Source of the DNA: Runella slithyformis DSM 19594
GTDB taxonomy: Bacteria > Bacteroidota > Bacteroidia > Cytophagales > Spirosomataceae
DNA: 44,754 bases
NCBI RefSeq assembly: GCF_000218895.1
Contig: NC_015705.1
Coordinates: forward strand, 1 to 44,754
Reading direction: 5' to 3'
Each line of letters opens with the position of its first letter. Position 1 is the first letter of the stretch. This document shows, in pieces, positions 23,413 to 33,491 of the stretch. Position numbers and translations under genes: made by a program. The notes under the pieces are model-generated. The model worked only from the letters and a program-made list of their open reading frames with translations, did not search any database and was not told where the DNA came from.

Positions 23413-24210
23413 TCATTTTACTTCTATACTCATTCTTTGTAGGGTATGAGCCGAAAAATACCCCAATGCTCCGCCTTTGATGTTAGTGACAGGGTTGGCG
23501 GGAACGGTGCCTCCGCCCGGGCCGTTCCCCTGTACTGAGTTGAGCGAAAAGAAATAATCGTAGATGGGTTTATCAATGCAGTGCATTTCTAAGGTAACGT
23601 TATCTCCGAGTACGATTTCAAAGTCTGCACTCAAAATCGGTCTTGAATTCGGCAGGCCATTGCCGATGTTATCGTTTGCAACAATGATTGATTTATCTCT
23701 TTCTCCATTTCGGGTTTGGATAAACCGGTAGCTATTGCCAAAGGCAGCAGGGTCTATAAATTGTGGGTAAATGATGTAGCTGTCGGAGGTACTGCCCGGA
23801 GGCGAAAAAGAGCTCTTTTGTACTTTTATCCCCGTCAATTTTATGTTGGTTGGCATCGTGGTTTGCGCTGTAAACGTACTGCCTTCAATAATAACGGTTA
23901 GGCTATACGTTTTACCTTCGGCACCCACGATCTTTTGCGATTGATACACCCCGGCACCGGTTTCCACCAACTGCTCGGTGTTTCCGCTGCCATCCGAAAG
24001 GCGTACGTTGGCTCCCCTCACCGAAGGAAAGTTATTAGGCTGGGTAAAATCAACGGTTTTGATGATTCTGACCGTTGCTTTTTCGTTTGGAGTTATTTCG
24101 CCTTCGATGACAAACTTCTTATTGGCGGTATTGAGGTCTAAGGTGATTTCTTTTTCGCAGGAAAAAAGCCCTCCAATTAGAATTGCTGAAATGATTTGTC
24201 TGATTTTCAT
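23413..24210 (-). CDS. DUF4249 surface lipoprotein, partner of the TonB receptor
   Basis: This 265-residue protein starts MKIRQIISAILIGGLFSC, a lipoprotein signal with the lipid-bearing Cys at residue 18. The body fits DUF4249: KKFVIEGEITPNEKATVRII, then SDGSGNTEQL and a beta-rich fold. DUF4249 genes in Bacteroidetes usually follow a TonB-dependent receptor with a carboxypeptidase-like N-domain, as here. The receptor is 111 bp upstream, across a palindromic repeat. It may act as a surface lid or ligand-binding partner; its substrate is unknown. Confidence 0.83.
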   Translation of the reverse strand: MKIRQIISAILIGGLFSCEKEITLDLNTANKKFVIEGEITPNEKATVRIIKTVDFTQPNNFPSVRGANVRLSDGSGNTEQLVETGAGVYQSQKIVGAEGKTYSLTVIIEGSTFTAQTTMPTNIKLTGIKVQKSSFSPPGSTSDSYIIYPQFIDPAAFGNSYRFIQTRNGERDKSIIVANDNIGNGLPNSRPILSADFEIVLGDNVTLEMHCIDKPIYDYFFSLNSVQGNGPGGGTVPANPVTNIKGGALGYFSAHTLQRMSIEVK

Positions 24211-24225
24211 TGTTTCAGTAGTTTA

Positions 24226-24316
24226 TTTCCCGCAGCCGGTCGCAAATCTTCGCTGATTTGAACTGTACGCTGATTTTATTCTGCGGTAATCAGCGACCGT
24301 CCGCGGATGCGGGAAA
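24226..24316. repeat. REP-like palindrome in the receptor-lipoprotein gap
   Basis: TTTCCCGCA (24226-24234) is the reverse complement of TGCGGGAAA (24308-24316). The inside carries repeated CGCTGATTT-type words and GCGGTAATCAGCG. Such elements recur in Cytophagales genomes from my experience of the pattern, and may modulate mRNA stability between the two genes. Confidence 0.5.
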
Positions 24317-24321
24317 AATGA

Positions 24322-26631
24322 TTAAAATTTGAAATTATACGTCACACTCGGTACCCATCTGAAAAGAGAAGTCTGTACGGCTCTCGTACGAGATGGGTCG
24401 TTTTCATCGTCTTCAAAATTGATGGTATAGGCATTCTGACGACCGTAGGCGTTGTACAGGGAGAAATTCCATGAAGTTTGGTACCTGCCTTTTCTTGGGT
24501 TTTCGTAAGTGGCACTCACATCCAGACGATGGTAGTTGGGCATTCGTGAGGCATTGCGCTCGGTGTAATAAAAAGCGGTATTGCCTGCCACTTCGTATTT
24601 CCCGCTTGGAAATGTAACGGCATCGCCCGTATAGAAGATAAAATTGCCTGACAATGACCAACGTGTGCTTAGTTGGTACATTCCCACAATGGCCAGGTCA
24701 TGCGTGCGATCTTGGCGTGCCGAATACCAATTGCCTTCGTTGATGCCGTCAATCTGTCGTTCGGTTTTTGAAAGCGTATAGCTTACCCAACCCGTAAATT
24801 TGCCTGATTTCTTTTTAAGCAACAATTCCAGACCATAAGCCCTTCCTTTTCCGTAGAGCAATTCGCTTTCTACGTCGGGGGCGGTCTGAATATCGGCTCC
24901 ATTTTTGTAATCTATTTGGTTTTGAAGCGATTTGTAGTAGGTTTCAGCGCTGAATTCATACTTGTTTTCGGCAAAATTCCGAAAATACCCCAAGCTAACT
25001 TGATCGGAAATACCCGGCTTGATATTGTAGCTGCTGCCTACCCATTGGTCGGTTGGGTTTGAGCTGGTAGAATTGCTCAACAAATGCAGGTTTTGCGTAT
25101 TGCGCGCATACCCTGCCTTCAAACTGCTCTTTTCGTTCAGAATGAAATTAAAGGCTAATCGCGGTTCAACGTTGAAATAGGTTTTTCCAAACGCCCCATC
25201 GGCCAAAACCACCGAGTCCGTCTTTACACCCCTGTCGTAAATATTGTAGGTAGTCCCTCCCAAAATACTCCACGACGAAAGCCGCAGGCCATAATCCATG
25301 CTGAATTTGGGCGAAACCGAGTAGGTATTTTGGACATAAACGGCATTTTCTAAAGCATTTCTGCCCTCTTTTATGTCGTTTTCGTTGGCATTGGTTTCGT
25401 TGATCAAACTACCCGGCGTAATGGTATGGCGGATGGAGTTAAACCCAAATCGCCACGAATTTTTGGTACTCGGAAAAAATTGAAACTCTTGCTTCAAATT
25501 CCAATCCTTGATCTTTGATTGATTGACAAAGCTATTATCGCCCCCCGAAACCTTGAATTCGTAGCTGTAATCGCTGTAAATCAAAGAGGTATTTGAAAAC
25601 CATTTTGAATTGATAATGCTGTTCCAGCGGAGTGTACCCGTTTTGTTTCCCCAATCAATACCAAAGGCATCGCCAAAACCCAATCTATCGCGTCCAAAAT
25701 ACCCCGATACATACACTCGGTTGTTTTCGTTGATGCGGTAATTTGCTTTGGCATTGAGGTCATAGAAATACAATTGGGTGTCGCTGAAATCAGGAGATGC
25801 CTTCAAAAATACATCGGCATACGTCCTGCGACCCGAAATCATAAACGATGATTTTTCTTTTTGAATCGGTCCTTCTATGGCCAGGCGACTGCTGATTACG
25901 CCTATACCGCCCGAAGTCTGAAACGCTTTGTCGTTGCCTTCCCGCATACGTACATCCAACACTGAAGAAAGACGCCCGCCGAAGTTGGCCGGGCTATTGC
26001 CTTTGATGATGGTAGCATCTTTGATGGCATCTGAATTGAACGTACTGAAAAAACCGAGCAAGTGTGAAGCATTATAGACGGGTGCTTCATCGAGCAAAAT
26101 GAGGTTTTGATCAGCCGCACCTCCCCGCACAAAAAAACCGCTGTTGCCTTCACCGGCAGTCTTGACCCCCGGCAGCAATTGGATGGTTTTCAATACATCT
26201 TTTTCTCCAAAAATCACCGGCAGCTTGGCTATTTCTTTGATGTCCAATTTCTCGGTACCCATGGAGGTTTTGGTAATATTGTCATCTTCTTTGGTGGCTT
26301 TAATAACCACCGCTTCGAGCATTTTACCGCTTTCCAATTCCCAATCAATTTTTAGATTTTTATCTAAATTGACGGTTTTAGTCATTTCTTCATAACCGAT
26401 ATACGTTCCTTTGAGCGTGTAACTTCCTTTGGGTAAGGTGATGGAATAAAAGCCGTACTCGTTGGCGGCTTTGCCGGTATTTGGGATTTCTTTCACGACC
26501 ACTGTTGCTCCGATGAGTTCTTCGCCCGAAGCCTTATCTCTGAGTGTACCGCTTATTGTAAATTTTTCCTGTGCGAAAAGCTTGAAACTGCTCATCAGAA
26601 CGCAGAAAACAATAAATTTCAATTTTGCCAT
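24322..26631 (-). CDS. TonB-dependent receptor with carboxypeptidase-like N-domain
   Basis: This 769-residue outer-membrane receptor starts MAKLKFIVFCVLMSSFKLFA (signal peptide). Residues about 23-110 form a CarboxypepD_reg-like domain (ISGTLRDKASGEELIGATVV, then YGFYSITLPKGSYTLKGTY). The plug is at about 125-230 (LPVIFGEKDVLKTIQLLPGV, then FVRGGAADQNLILLDEAPVY), and the rest is a beta barrel ending in aromatic VTYNFKF. It takes up an unknown ligand with energy from TonB. It is first in an operon with the DUF4249 lipoprotein. LytTR-type repeats lie upstream, so it may respond to the two-component system at 33492-35260. Confidence 0.9.
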   Translation of the reverse strand: MAKLKFIVFCVLMSSFKLFAQEKFTISGTLRDKASGEELIGATVVVKEIPNTGKAANEYGFYSITLPKGSYTLKGTYIGYEEMTKTVNLDKNLKIDWELESGKMLEAVVIKATKEDDNITKTSMGTEKLDIKEIAKLPVIFGEKDVLKTIQLLPGVKTAGEGNSGFFVRGGAADQNLILLDEAPVYNASHLLGFFSTFNSDAIKDATIIKGNSPANFGGRLSSVLDVRMREGNDKAFQTSGGIGVISSRLAIEGPIQKEKSSFMISGRRTYADVFLKASPDFSDTQLYFYDLNAKANYRINENNRVYVSGYFGRDRLGFGDAFGIDWGNKTGTLRWNSIINSKWFSNTSLIYSDYSYEFKVSGGDNSFVNQSKIKDWNLKQEFQFFPSTKNSWRFGFNSIRHTITPGSLINETNANENDIKEGRNALENAVYVQNTYSVSPKFSMDYGLRLSSWSILGGTTYNIYDRGVKTDSVVLADGAFGKTYFNVEPRLAFNFILNEKSSLKAGYARNTQNLHLLSNSTSSNPTDQWVGSSYNIKPGISDQVSLGYFRNFAENKYEFSAETYYKSLQNQIDYKNGADIQTAPDVESELLYGKGRAYGLELLLKKKSGKFTGWVSYTLSKTERQIDGINEGNWYSARQDRTHDLAIVGMYQLSTRWSLSGNFIFYTGDAVTFPSGKYEVAGNTAFYYTERNASRMPNYHRLDVSATYENPRKGRYQTSWNFSLYNAYGRQNAYTINFEDDENDPSRTRAVQTSLFRWVPSVTYNFKF

Positions 26632-26671
26632 TTGGGGGTCTTTGGTTTAATTTCAATTCTTAATTACGAAT

Positions 26672-26745
26672 CAAAATTCAGCCAAAACCCCAATGAAAAG
26701 AATGAAAAGGCAACCGAAATGGACAAAATGAGCCGTGAAATGGAC
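26672..26745 (-). promoter_or_regulatory. LytTR-type promoter of the TonB receptor operon
   Basis: AAATGGAC occurs at 26717-26724 and 26738-26745, 21 bp apart (two helical turns). The -7 box GAATTTTG (minus strand, 26672-26679) ends 45 bp before the inner repeat. Read on the minus strand the repeat is GTCCATTTC. Confidence 0.65.
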
Positions 26746-26858
26746 TGAAAATCCGTTCATATGTTGAAATGGCATTTGCAAAAACAGGTCTCTCTAACAT
26801 TTAGGCGGCAACCTCCTCCCTATTTCTTCCAATGAGCGGAACAGTCAAAAAAACGATT

Positions 26859-29800
26859 TTATTTCGCCACACTCATTCTTTCAATCTTCTTTTTGTTTGC
26901 CCCTAACTTCCCAAACCAAGCCTTGATGTTATCTACGGTCAAGTAAACAACGGGAACAATGATTAGTGTCAGTAACATGGATGAGGTCAATCCACCAATG
27001 AGCACCCAACCTAAGCCATTTTTCCATTCAGCCCCAGCCCCTTTTGCGATTGCAATAGGTATCATACCAAACACAAGGGCGAGGGTTGTCATTAAGATGG
27101 GGCGTAGCCTTGTTTTTCCCGATTCCATCAACGCATCAATTGTGTTTAAGCCTTTTTCTTTTAGCTGATTGGTAAAATCTACGATCAGGATACCGTTTTT
27201 GGCCACTAAACCTAACATCATAATTATGCCCAACCCCGTAAACAAACTGAAACTTGATTTGGCTAATGCCAACGCCAATAATGCCCCAATCAAAGCAACA
27301 GGAATAGAAAACAACACAACAAAAGGATAGATAAATGAATCGTACAAGGCAACCATGATTAGATAAATCAATATGATGGCGATGCCAAGCACGGCGAGTA
27401 ATGTGTCAGTTGAGTCCTTTGAACGTTTTATCTCGCCCGCCCAACTATATTCGATGTTTTTGGGTAAATTCATTTTATCCATTTCGGCTTGAATGGCATC
27501 TGCCACATTTCCGCTTGGCGTTCCCAATACCTGACTTTTGAAGGTTACGGAACTGCGTCTGTTTTTTCGCTCCAATTTTGAGGCACTAATACCGTACGAC
27601 AAACTCGCAAATTGGTCAAGTCGAATGGTTTGGCCTTTGTTATTGATAAAGCTCAACGCGGCCACATCAGCTTCGTTTCGTCGGTCAAATTTATCCAATT
27701 GTACTTTTATGTCGTATTCATCAAAACCGTCGCGAAACTTTGCTTTGTCGTTCCCTGCCAATGCACTTTGCATGGTTGCGCCAACCAGATTAATATCTAA
27801 ACCCAGTTTTGCCATTTTGTCCCTGTCCAACGATACGTTTACTTCAGGAAAACCCTCTTTGATAGATACTTTTGTATCAATGGCTCCCGGTATTTTCCGG
27901 ACTGTTTTTTCTACACTTTTTACTACCGCCAACACCGAATCAGGGTTTTCGCCCGAAAAAATGATTTCGATTGGGTCATCCTCATTGCCACCCAAGAAGG
28001 ACGGTTTGGCAGAGGTTATTTTAATCTGAGGAAACTGCCTTTGCAAGGCCATCTGGCATTCGGTTGCGGCTTGATCGGTTGCTTTTTCGACAATTTCGTT
28101 GGGATAAATTTTTACGTTTATCTCTGACTGATTGTTGCTATTGCCGAGATTAATTAAATCGCTTGAGCCGCCTACATTGGCAAATACCGATTTCACATAT
28201 GGCTTCTCCCGTAAAAAATCCTCCACTTGCTTGGTGGTAAGGTTGTTTTGCTGAAAGGTAATGCTTTTGTCGTACTCTAACTTGATGATGAATTCTCGCT
28301 GATCGCCTTGTTTTACAAATTCATCTCCTATAAACCCAAATCGTACTAATTGTCCGGCCCCCATTATCATTGCCACAATAAACAATATCGTAATTGTCTT
28401 GTGTTGGAGGCACCGGCTTAAAGCTGCGGCATAAAAATGGGAAAGATGCTCAATGCCTATCTCAAGCGAACGAACAAACCGGCCCCATACCCCCTTTTTT
28501 GTTTTTACATCTTCGGCTTTTGCAAAACGAGATGCCAACCACGGCGTAACAGTGAACGACACAAACAGGCTCATGAGAGTAGAAACCACCACTACGGCAG
28601 CAAAAGGAGCTAAAAGTTTACCTGTGGTGTTGGTTAATAAAAGGAAAGGTACAAATACTACCACATCAACAAGGGTAATAGATAAAGCCGTAAAGCCGAT
28701 TTCGTTACGCCCGTCAATGGCGGCAGTACGAGCGTCTTTGCCCATTTCTAAGTGGCGATAAATATTTTCAAGCACCACAATCGAATCATCAACCAAAATA
28801 CCGATGACCAATGACATGGCGAGTAAAGTCATCAGATTGAAAGTATAACCCGCCAAATACATGATAATAAAAGCCGTTACCAAGGAACAGGGTACTGCCA
28901 CCATTACAATAAAGGAATTGCGAATGCTGTGTAAGAAAATGAGCATAACGAGCGCAACCAACAAAATAGCAATCAGTAAATCGTGCTGAACGGCTTCGGC
29001 AGCTTCCAAGGAAAACGAACTGGTATCAATAGCCACCACAAATTTCAGGTTGATGTTACTGTATTTGTTTTCCAATTCCGCTATTTTGTCACGAACAGCT
29101 TTGCTCACAGCCACTGAATTGGCATCTGTTCTTTTTCTTACCTGCACTCCTACAGCCTCTTTCCCATTTAAACGATTGATATTTCTAATGTCTTTCTTGC
29201 TATCAATCACTTCGGCAATATCTTGCAATTTTATAGTGCCGCCCATTCTTGATGTAGCCACAATGAGGTCTTTGAGTTGCTCTATTTTGTTAAATTTACC
29301 CGTCAATCGTATGACGGTTTGCGTTTTTCCCGCCTCTATTTTGCCTGTAGGAAAATCAAGATTAGCATTGTTGATGGCTTGATTGACCTGTAAAATAGAT
29401 ATACCGTAAGCAGATATTTTGTCTTGGTTGATATTGACCCGTATTTCTCGTTCTTCGCCACCTAATAACTCCACACTTCCAACCCCATCCAATTGTGAAA
29501 GTTGGGGAATAATTCGATTTTTCAGTTCCGAGAAAAATTGAGTGGCGGTCAAGTCTGCCGTTGCACTGATGCGCAATACGGGCAAATCGTTGAATGAAAG
29601 TTCAGAAACCGTTGGTGTTTGAGCGTCGTTGGGCAATAAACTTTGAAGGCTGTTTATTTTTGCAATCACATCCTGTTTTACCGCTTTCAGAGAAGCATCG
29701 TTGGATAATTCTAAAGAAACCAGCGAGAGTCCCTCAAAAGAAGATGAATTGATGCTGACAATTCCATTTTGGTTTGAAAGTTGGTCTTCTATTTTTTTTG

Positions 29801-29990
29801 TTACCTGGCTTTCAATCTCATTAGGTGCAGCCCCGGGATAAACCGTTGTGATGGTCAATAACTGCGGGGTAAATCGGGGTAGAATTTCGTAGCCCAGACG
29901 ATTGTAGGACATAATTCCTCCCAATGCCAATACCAAAAACAGTACGATGAGTAAGGATGGTCTTTTTATGGCCAATTCTGTAAGTGTCAT
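26859..29990 (-). CDS. RND efflux transporter permease (AcrB/HAE1-like)
   Basis: The 1043-residue inner-membrane pump has the RND layout: TM1 (IKRPSLLIVLFLVLALGGIM), a large periplasmic loop with the porter domains, TM2-6, a second large loop, then TM8-12. The proton-relay pair is visible as GILVDDSIVVLENIYRH (TM4, two adjacent Asp) and the second half has GLVAKNGILIVDFTNQ. It exports drugs, dyes or other compounds through the adaptor and TolC-like channel encoded upstream in the same operon (22 bp gap). Length is typical and the frame intact. The substrate is not visible; heavy-metal type is less likely given the DD pair. Confidence 0.9.
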   Translation of the reverse strand: MTLTELAIKRPSLLIVLFLVLALGGIMSYNRLGYEILPRFTPQLLTITTVYPGAAPNEIESQVTKKIEDQLSNQNGIVSINSSSFEGLSLVSLELSNDASLKAVKQDVIAKINSLQSLLPNDAQTPTVSELSFNDLPVLRISATADLTATQFFSELKNRIIPQLSQLDGVGSVELLGGEEREIRVNINQDKISAYGISILQVNQAINNANLDFPTGKIEAGKTQTVIRLTGKFNKIEQLKDLIVATSRMGGTIKLQDIAEVIDSKKDIRNINRLNGKEAVGVQVRKRTDANSVAVSKAVRDKIAELENKYSNINLKFVVAIDTSSFSLEAAEAVQHDLLIAILLVALVMLIFLHSIRNSFIVMVAVPCSLVTAFIIMYLAGYTFNLMTLLAMSLVIGILVDDSIVVLENIYRHLEMGKDARTAAIDGRNEIGFTALSITLVDVVVFVPFLLLTNTTGKLLAPFAAVVVVSTLMSLFVSFTVTPWLASRFAKAEDVKTKKGVWGRFVRSLEIGIEHLSHFYAAALSRCLQHKTITILFIVAMIMGAGQLVRFGFIGDEFVKQGDQREFIIKLEYDKSITFQQNNLTTKQVEDFLREKPYVKSVFANVGGSSDLINLGNSNNQSEINVKIYPNEIVEKATDQAATECQMALQRQFPQIKITSAKPSFLGGNEDDPIEIIFSGENPDSVLAVVKSVEKTVRKIPGAIDTKVSIKEGFPEVNVSLDRDKMAKLGLDINLVGATMQSALAGNDKAKFRDGFDEYDIKVQLDKFDRRNEADVAALSFINNKGQTIRLDQFASLSYGISASKLERKNRRSSVTFKSQVLGTPSGNVADAIQAEMDKMNLPKNIEYSWAGEIKRSKDSTDTLLAVLGIAIILIYLIMVALYDSFIYPFVVLFSIPVALIGALLALALAKSSFSLFTGLGIIMMLGLVAKNGILIVDFTNQLKEKGLNTIDALMESGKTRLRPILMTTLALVFGMIPIAIAKGAGAEWKNGLGWVLIGGLTSSMLLTLIIVPVVYLTVDNIKAWFGKLGANKKKIERMSVAK

Positions 29991-30012
29991 AATGTGTTTA
30001 TTTAAGGTTATA

Positions 30013-31077
30013 TTATTGAGCAGTTTGCTGCACTTTTATTCCATTGGCAAGATTGACTAAACCACTATTTGCCACCAAATCACCTGCCGACAAGCCTTTG
30101 ACTACCTCTAATCGATCTTCTAAAATTTGTCCCAAAGTGATGTCTGTCAAAACTGCAATATTGTTTTTAATCACATATACCTGCGGCTTCCTGGTTGATC
30201 CCACAATTGCATTTCGACTCACAGTCAAAGCACCAACAGGCTGCATACTTTTGAAAAAGGCTTTGCCAAACATCCCTCCCCGAATAAGTTGGGATGTATT
30301 GTTAATCACCTTTATTTTCACCAAAAAATTCTTTGAATCATCCGCCTTAACTGCAATGTAATCAATGAATCCCTTGAGTGGTCTGTCAGGGTAAGCATCG
30401 CAAGAAACGTCAATTGAGTTGCCTTTCACAAACTGCGTAATGGCATTTTCAGGCACAAGGATAGTTAGGTTCACCGACGAAATATCCGTAAGCATGGCTA
30501 TGGGCATTCCCGGCGAAATGATAGACCCCAACTCAAAATTCTTGACCGTTATATATCCACTCATGGGCGCATAAATATTCATGTAAGTCATTTGTTTTTT
30601 GAGCACTTCCATTCGGTTTTGCAGGCCTTTCAGGGCCAATTCTGACTTTTCAAATGCTGTTTTTGTTAAAGCTTCACCTTCTGACAATACTTTGTTTCGT
30701 TCAAAAGTCCGCCGTGCATCATCGTATTGGGTTTGATTATCAGCTATTTGGAGTTTCAGCTCGTCGCTATCCAAGGCTGCAATCAATTTTCCTTTGGCAA
30801 TAAAGCTGCCCAGCTCAATATGGTCGGCTACTACTTTACCACCTCGTTCGGGCAGTATTTGTACTTCTTTATATGGCTCATAAGACCCTGAGAAAATAAA
30901 CGAGGGGTTTATCATCTTTTTATCTACTTTCTCCCAAGTAATCAGCACTGCTTTTGCGGTGTCTGCTTTATAGACTTGGCTGCTCAGTTCTTCTTTGTTT
31001 TTACTGAGTTTAAGAAAGGTAAAAATGGTAAATGCACATACTATCGAAATCGTAATGACGATGCTTGACTTTTTCAT
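30013..31077 (-). CDS. RND efflux periplasmic adaptor (membrane fusion protein)
   Basis: This 354-residue protein has an N-terminal signal or anchor (IVITISIVCAFTIFTFL), a barrel-sandwich hybrid domain with the lipoyl-like motifs PERGGKVVADHIELGSFIAK and MSGYITVKNFELGSIISPGM, and a central alpha hairpin (about residues 115-170). The beta-barrel and membrane-proximal domains form the C-terminal part. It links the pump at 26859 to the outer-membrane channel at 31088. Its neighbours in both directions are 22 and 10 bp away, so the three genes form one operon. Confidence 0.88.
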   Translation of the reverse strand: MKKSSIVITISIVCAFTIFTFLKLSKNKEELSSQVYKADTAKAVLITWEKVDKKMINPSFIFSGSYEPYKEVQILPERGGKVVADHIELGSFIAKGKLIAALDSDELKLQIADNQTQYDDARRTFERNKVLSEGEALTKTAFEKSELALKGLQNRMEVLKKQMTYMNIYAPMSGYITVKNFELGSIISPGMPIAMLTDISSVNLTILVPENAITQFVKGNSIDVSCDAYPDRPLKGFIDYIAVKADDSKNFLVKIKVINNTSQLIRGGMFGKAFFKSMQPVGALTVSRNAIVGSTRKPQVYVIKNNIAVLTDITLGQILEDRLEVVKGLSAGDLVANSGLVNLANGIKVQQTAQ

Positions 31078-31087
31078 GTTACTGCTT

Positions 31088-32455
31088 TTAATTTTTGATG
31101 AGTTGTCCGTTAATTTTTCTAAGGTCGAGTTCTGCTAACTTCAACTTTATTAAGGCATTGAGGTAATTGGCTTGGGCAGATTTCAGCGTGTTTTCCACCG
31201 CAATAATATCATTAAGCGAAGCCGTGCTGTTTCTGTACTCTAATTGCTTTTGGTTGTAAAGCTTGTTGGCCAATGACAAATTCTTGATTTGGTACTCAAC
31301 GTCTTTGACATACTTTTCATAAGTACTGACAGCATTCATCTGCTCCATTTGAAGGGTATTTCGCAAATAATTGAGCGTGTTTTGGTTTTGATCCAACTCG
31401 AATTTATTTCTTAATAATTGGCTGCGTTTTTTATATCCATCAAATATTGGAATCTCCAAATTCAGCTGAATCAGGTTGATAGGATACCACTTACTGTTGT
31501 AAGATTTCAAAAAATTGAATTCGGTATTTAAACCTGAATAGCCAAAAGAACCAATTAGGTTTACGGTAGGCAAGAAACCGGCTTTGATGCTCTGGCGTTG
31601 CAGTTGCAGTAAGTCTCCCGTTTGTTTTAATGAAAGGTAACTACTTCGTTTGGCATAGGCCGAAGAATCAGTTTCTAAGGCAGGGATGTAGATTTTGTCA
31701 TCTTGAACGTATTTTTCTATGCATAAAACAAAACTCGGGGGCAAACCCATATATACTTTCAGAAGATAATATAGCTGGTTTAAGCCATTTAGCTGATTAC
31801 TCAAAACAGTTTCAAGGTTGACGATACTTACATTCAGGTTATCAGCATCCGACCTTAAAGCCAACCCTTGATTGAATAACTGCGTGGTTAAGGCTACATT
31901 CTTTTTGAGATTGGCAATGTTAGAACGGGTAAGGTCTGCCTGCAATTCGTTGATTTGAATGTTAAGAAAAGTAGCCGAGACATCATACACTACGGCTTCC
32001 AATTTTTCTTTGGTAGCCGTGGCACTCATAACTTTGCTTATTTTACTGATTTTGAGTGCCGCTAAAATGGCAGGATTATACACTTGCCACGAAAAATCAG
32101 CAGCAAAATGGATGTTTTGCGGTACTTGAAATTCGGAATAGGTAAATTCACTCGGAGGCCCCCCCAAAATTGCCGAAGACACCAGCGATTTTGGCACACT
32201 TGGGTAGTACTGATAACTTCCTTTTGCTTTTAATTGCGGATATAGGTCAGCCCTGGTTTCGTCAATCTTGGTTTGATTAATCAGCTCGTCTAACCGCTTA
32301 TTTTTAATGTTTTGGTTGTTTTTGAGAGCAATTTCAACGCATTGACTCAACGTCAAGGTGTCTGTGGTTTGAGCCACTGCCCAAGGGGAGAAGATGTTGA
32401 AAACTGCTGCTAAAACCACTAATCTCCCTATTGTAGTACCTGTTTTTTTGCACAT
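31088..32455 (-). CDS. TolC-family outer membrane channel
   Basis: This 455-residue protein starts with a signal (VVLAAVFNIFSPWAVAQ) and has the two TolC-like repeats, opening LSQCVEIALKNNQNIKNKRL and, in the second half, FDGYKKRSQLLRNKFELDQN. Long helices form the periplasmic tunnel. It is first in the TolC-adaptor-pump operon. Its promoter region holds a perfect -7 box and repeated CCATTTT words next to a terminator of the AraC gene, which may regulate it. Confidence 0.88.
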   Translation of the reverse strand: MCKKTGTTIGRLVVLAAVFNIFSPWAVAQTTDTLTLSQCVEIALKNNQNIKNKRLDELINQTKIDETRADLYPQLKAKGSYQYYPSVPKSLVSSAILGGPPSEFTYSEFQVPQNIHFAADFSWQVYNPAILAALKISKISKVMSATATKEKLEAVVYDVSATFLNIQINELQADLTRSNIANLKKNVALTTQLFNQGLALRSDADNLNVSIVNLETVLSNQLNGLNQLYYLLKVYMGLPPSFVLCIEKYVQDDKIYIPALETDSSAYAKRSSYLSLKQTGDLLQLQRQSIKAGFLPTVNLIGSFGYSGLNTEFNFLKSYNSKWYPINLIQLNLEIPIFDGYKKRSQLLRNKFELDQNQNTLNYLRNTLQMEQMNAVSTYEKYVKDVEYQIKNLSLANKLYNQKQLEYRNSTASLNDIIAVENTLKSAQANYLNALIKLKLAELDLRKINGQLIKN

Positions 32456-32476
32456 AATTTATCTTTTTTGATAGTG

Positions 32477-32548
32477 CAAAGGTAGGGAGAGGTGACTTGG
32501 CTAAAATGGTCAAAATGGCGTGTTAAATAGAACAAAACACGCCATTTT
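32477..32548 (-). promoter_or_regulatory. Promoter of the efflux operon with tandem CCATTTT words
   Basis: The -7 box TACCTTTG (minus strand, 32477-32484) is perfect. Upstream on the minus strand CCATTTT occurs twice in tandem, 9 bp apart (within about 32500-32518), the outer copy inside one arm of the hairpin. These could bind the AraC regulator encoded next door. Confidence 0.5.
32512..32548 (-). terminator. Hairpin terminator after the AraC gene
   Basis: AAAATGGCGTGTT (32512-32524) is exactly paired with AACACGCCATTTT (32536-32548), and the araC stop touches it. It also overlaps the control region of the efflux operon. Confidence 0.75.
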
Positions 32549-33481
32549 CTAAGTTTTATTTCTAAATTCAACGGGTGTATTCCCTGTATGTTGTTTGAAA
32601 AATCTTCCAAAATGAGCTGCATCATCAAAACTTAATTGGTAAGCAATTTCAGCAACCGTCAGTGCCGTTTCTTTCAGTAGCACTTTGGCTTCCAAAATCA
32701 ACATTTTATAGATAAAATCCATGGGTGTTTCGCCCGTTGCCTGTTTCACACTTTTGGTGAGGTGCTTCGTTGTGATGTTCAGCAAAGTTGCATATTCTGC
32801 GAGTGTTCGCTTAGAAAGGTAGTGCTTATTAACAAGTCGAATAAAACCTTGTCCTATTCTGTCGGCAGAGGTTAATTTTTTATTTTCGAGACTTATCTTC
32901 TCGTAGTATAAGCTGCTTTCCTTAAATATCGCCACCAGATACTGACAAATAATGGGCTTGGTGATCTTATAATTTTCAACAAAATCAAAATTCATCTTCT
33001 TGAAAACCAAAGCAAAAAATTGTGCCTGTTGATCGGATAAACTTATGACGGGGAGAGCATCTAAATCGAAAAAGGTAAAACTATTCAGAAGATTGGCCAC
33101 ACCCGAATAGGTGTCTATAAATGCTTGGTCGAACAAACAGTAATAGCCTTCAATATCATTGGACAATTTTTGAATCGAACTTATCTTACCAGGCGAAACA
33201 AAGCGAATTTGTCCCTCAGTCTGGGTTAATTCATTCAAATTATCAGTCACAACGTAGTAGCCATTAGTAACAAATATAACTTCATAATAAGTCGTTTTGA
33301 TACTCTCTACCGGAAAATTGATATATTTCGTACCCGCCTCAATAGGAGAAATATAAAAAAAGCAATTTTGTTCTTTAGGGGTAATATTGCTGATATTAAA
33401 ACCATCTTCTTCCATTAAAGAATGGTCAAAATAATCCTTCACAAAAAGTTGCGGATCTATGGTTGGAATATTTTTTTTCAT
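32549..33481 (-). CDS. AraC-family transcriptional regulator
   Basis: The 310-residue protein starts MKKNIPTIDPQLFVKDYFDH (ATG 33479-33481). An N-terminal cupin-like effector domain is followed by a C-terminal AraC double helix-turn-helix: LAEYATLLNITTKHLTKSVK and TVAEIAYQLSFDDAAHFGRF, ending FKQHTGNTPVEFR. It lies 10 bp after the LytTR regulator, so it belongs to that operon, and it precedes the efflux operon. It is a good candidate to activate the pump, linking the two-component signal to efflux (inference). The effector is unknown. Confidence 0.85.
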   Translation of the reverse strand: MKKNIPTIDPQLFVKDYFDHSLMEEDGFNISNITPKEQNCFFYISPIEAGTKYINFPVESIKTTYYEVIFVTNGYYVVTDNLNELTQTEGQIRFVSPGKISSIQKLSNDIEGYYCLFDQAFIDTYSGVANLLNSFTFFDLDALPVISLSDQQAQFFALVFKKMNFDFVENYKITKPIICQYLVAIFKESSLYYEKISLENKKLTSADRIGQGFIRLVNKHYLSKRTLAEYATLLNITTKHLTKSVKQATGETPMDFIYKMLILEAKVLLKETALTVAEIAYQLSFDDAAHFGRFFKQHTGNTPVEFRNKT

Positions 33482-33491
33482 TGATAGAGGT

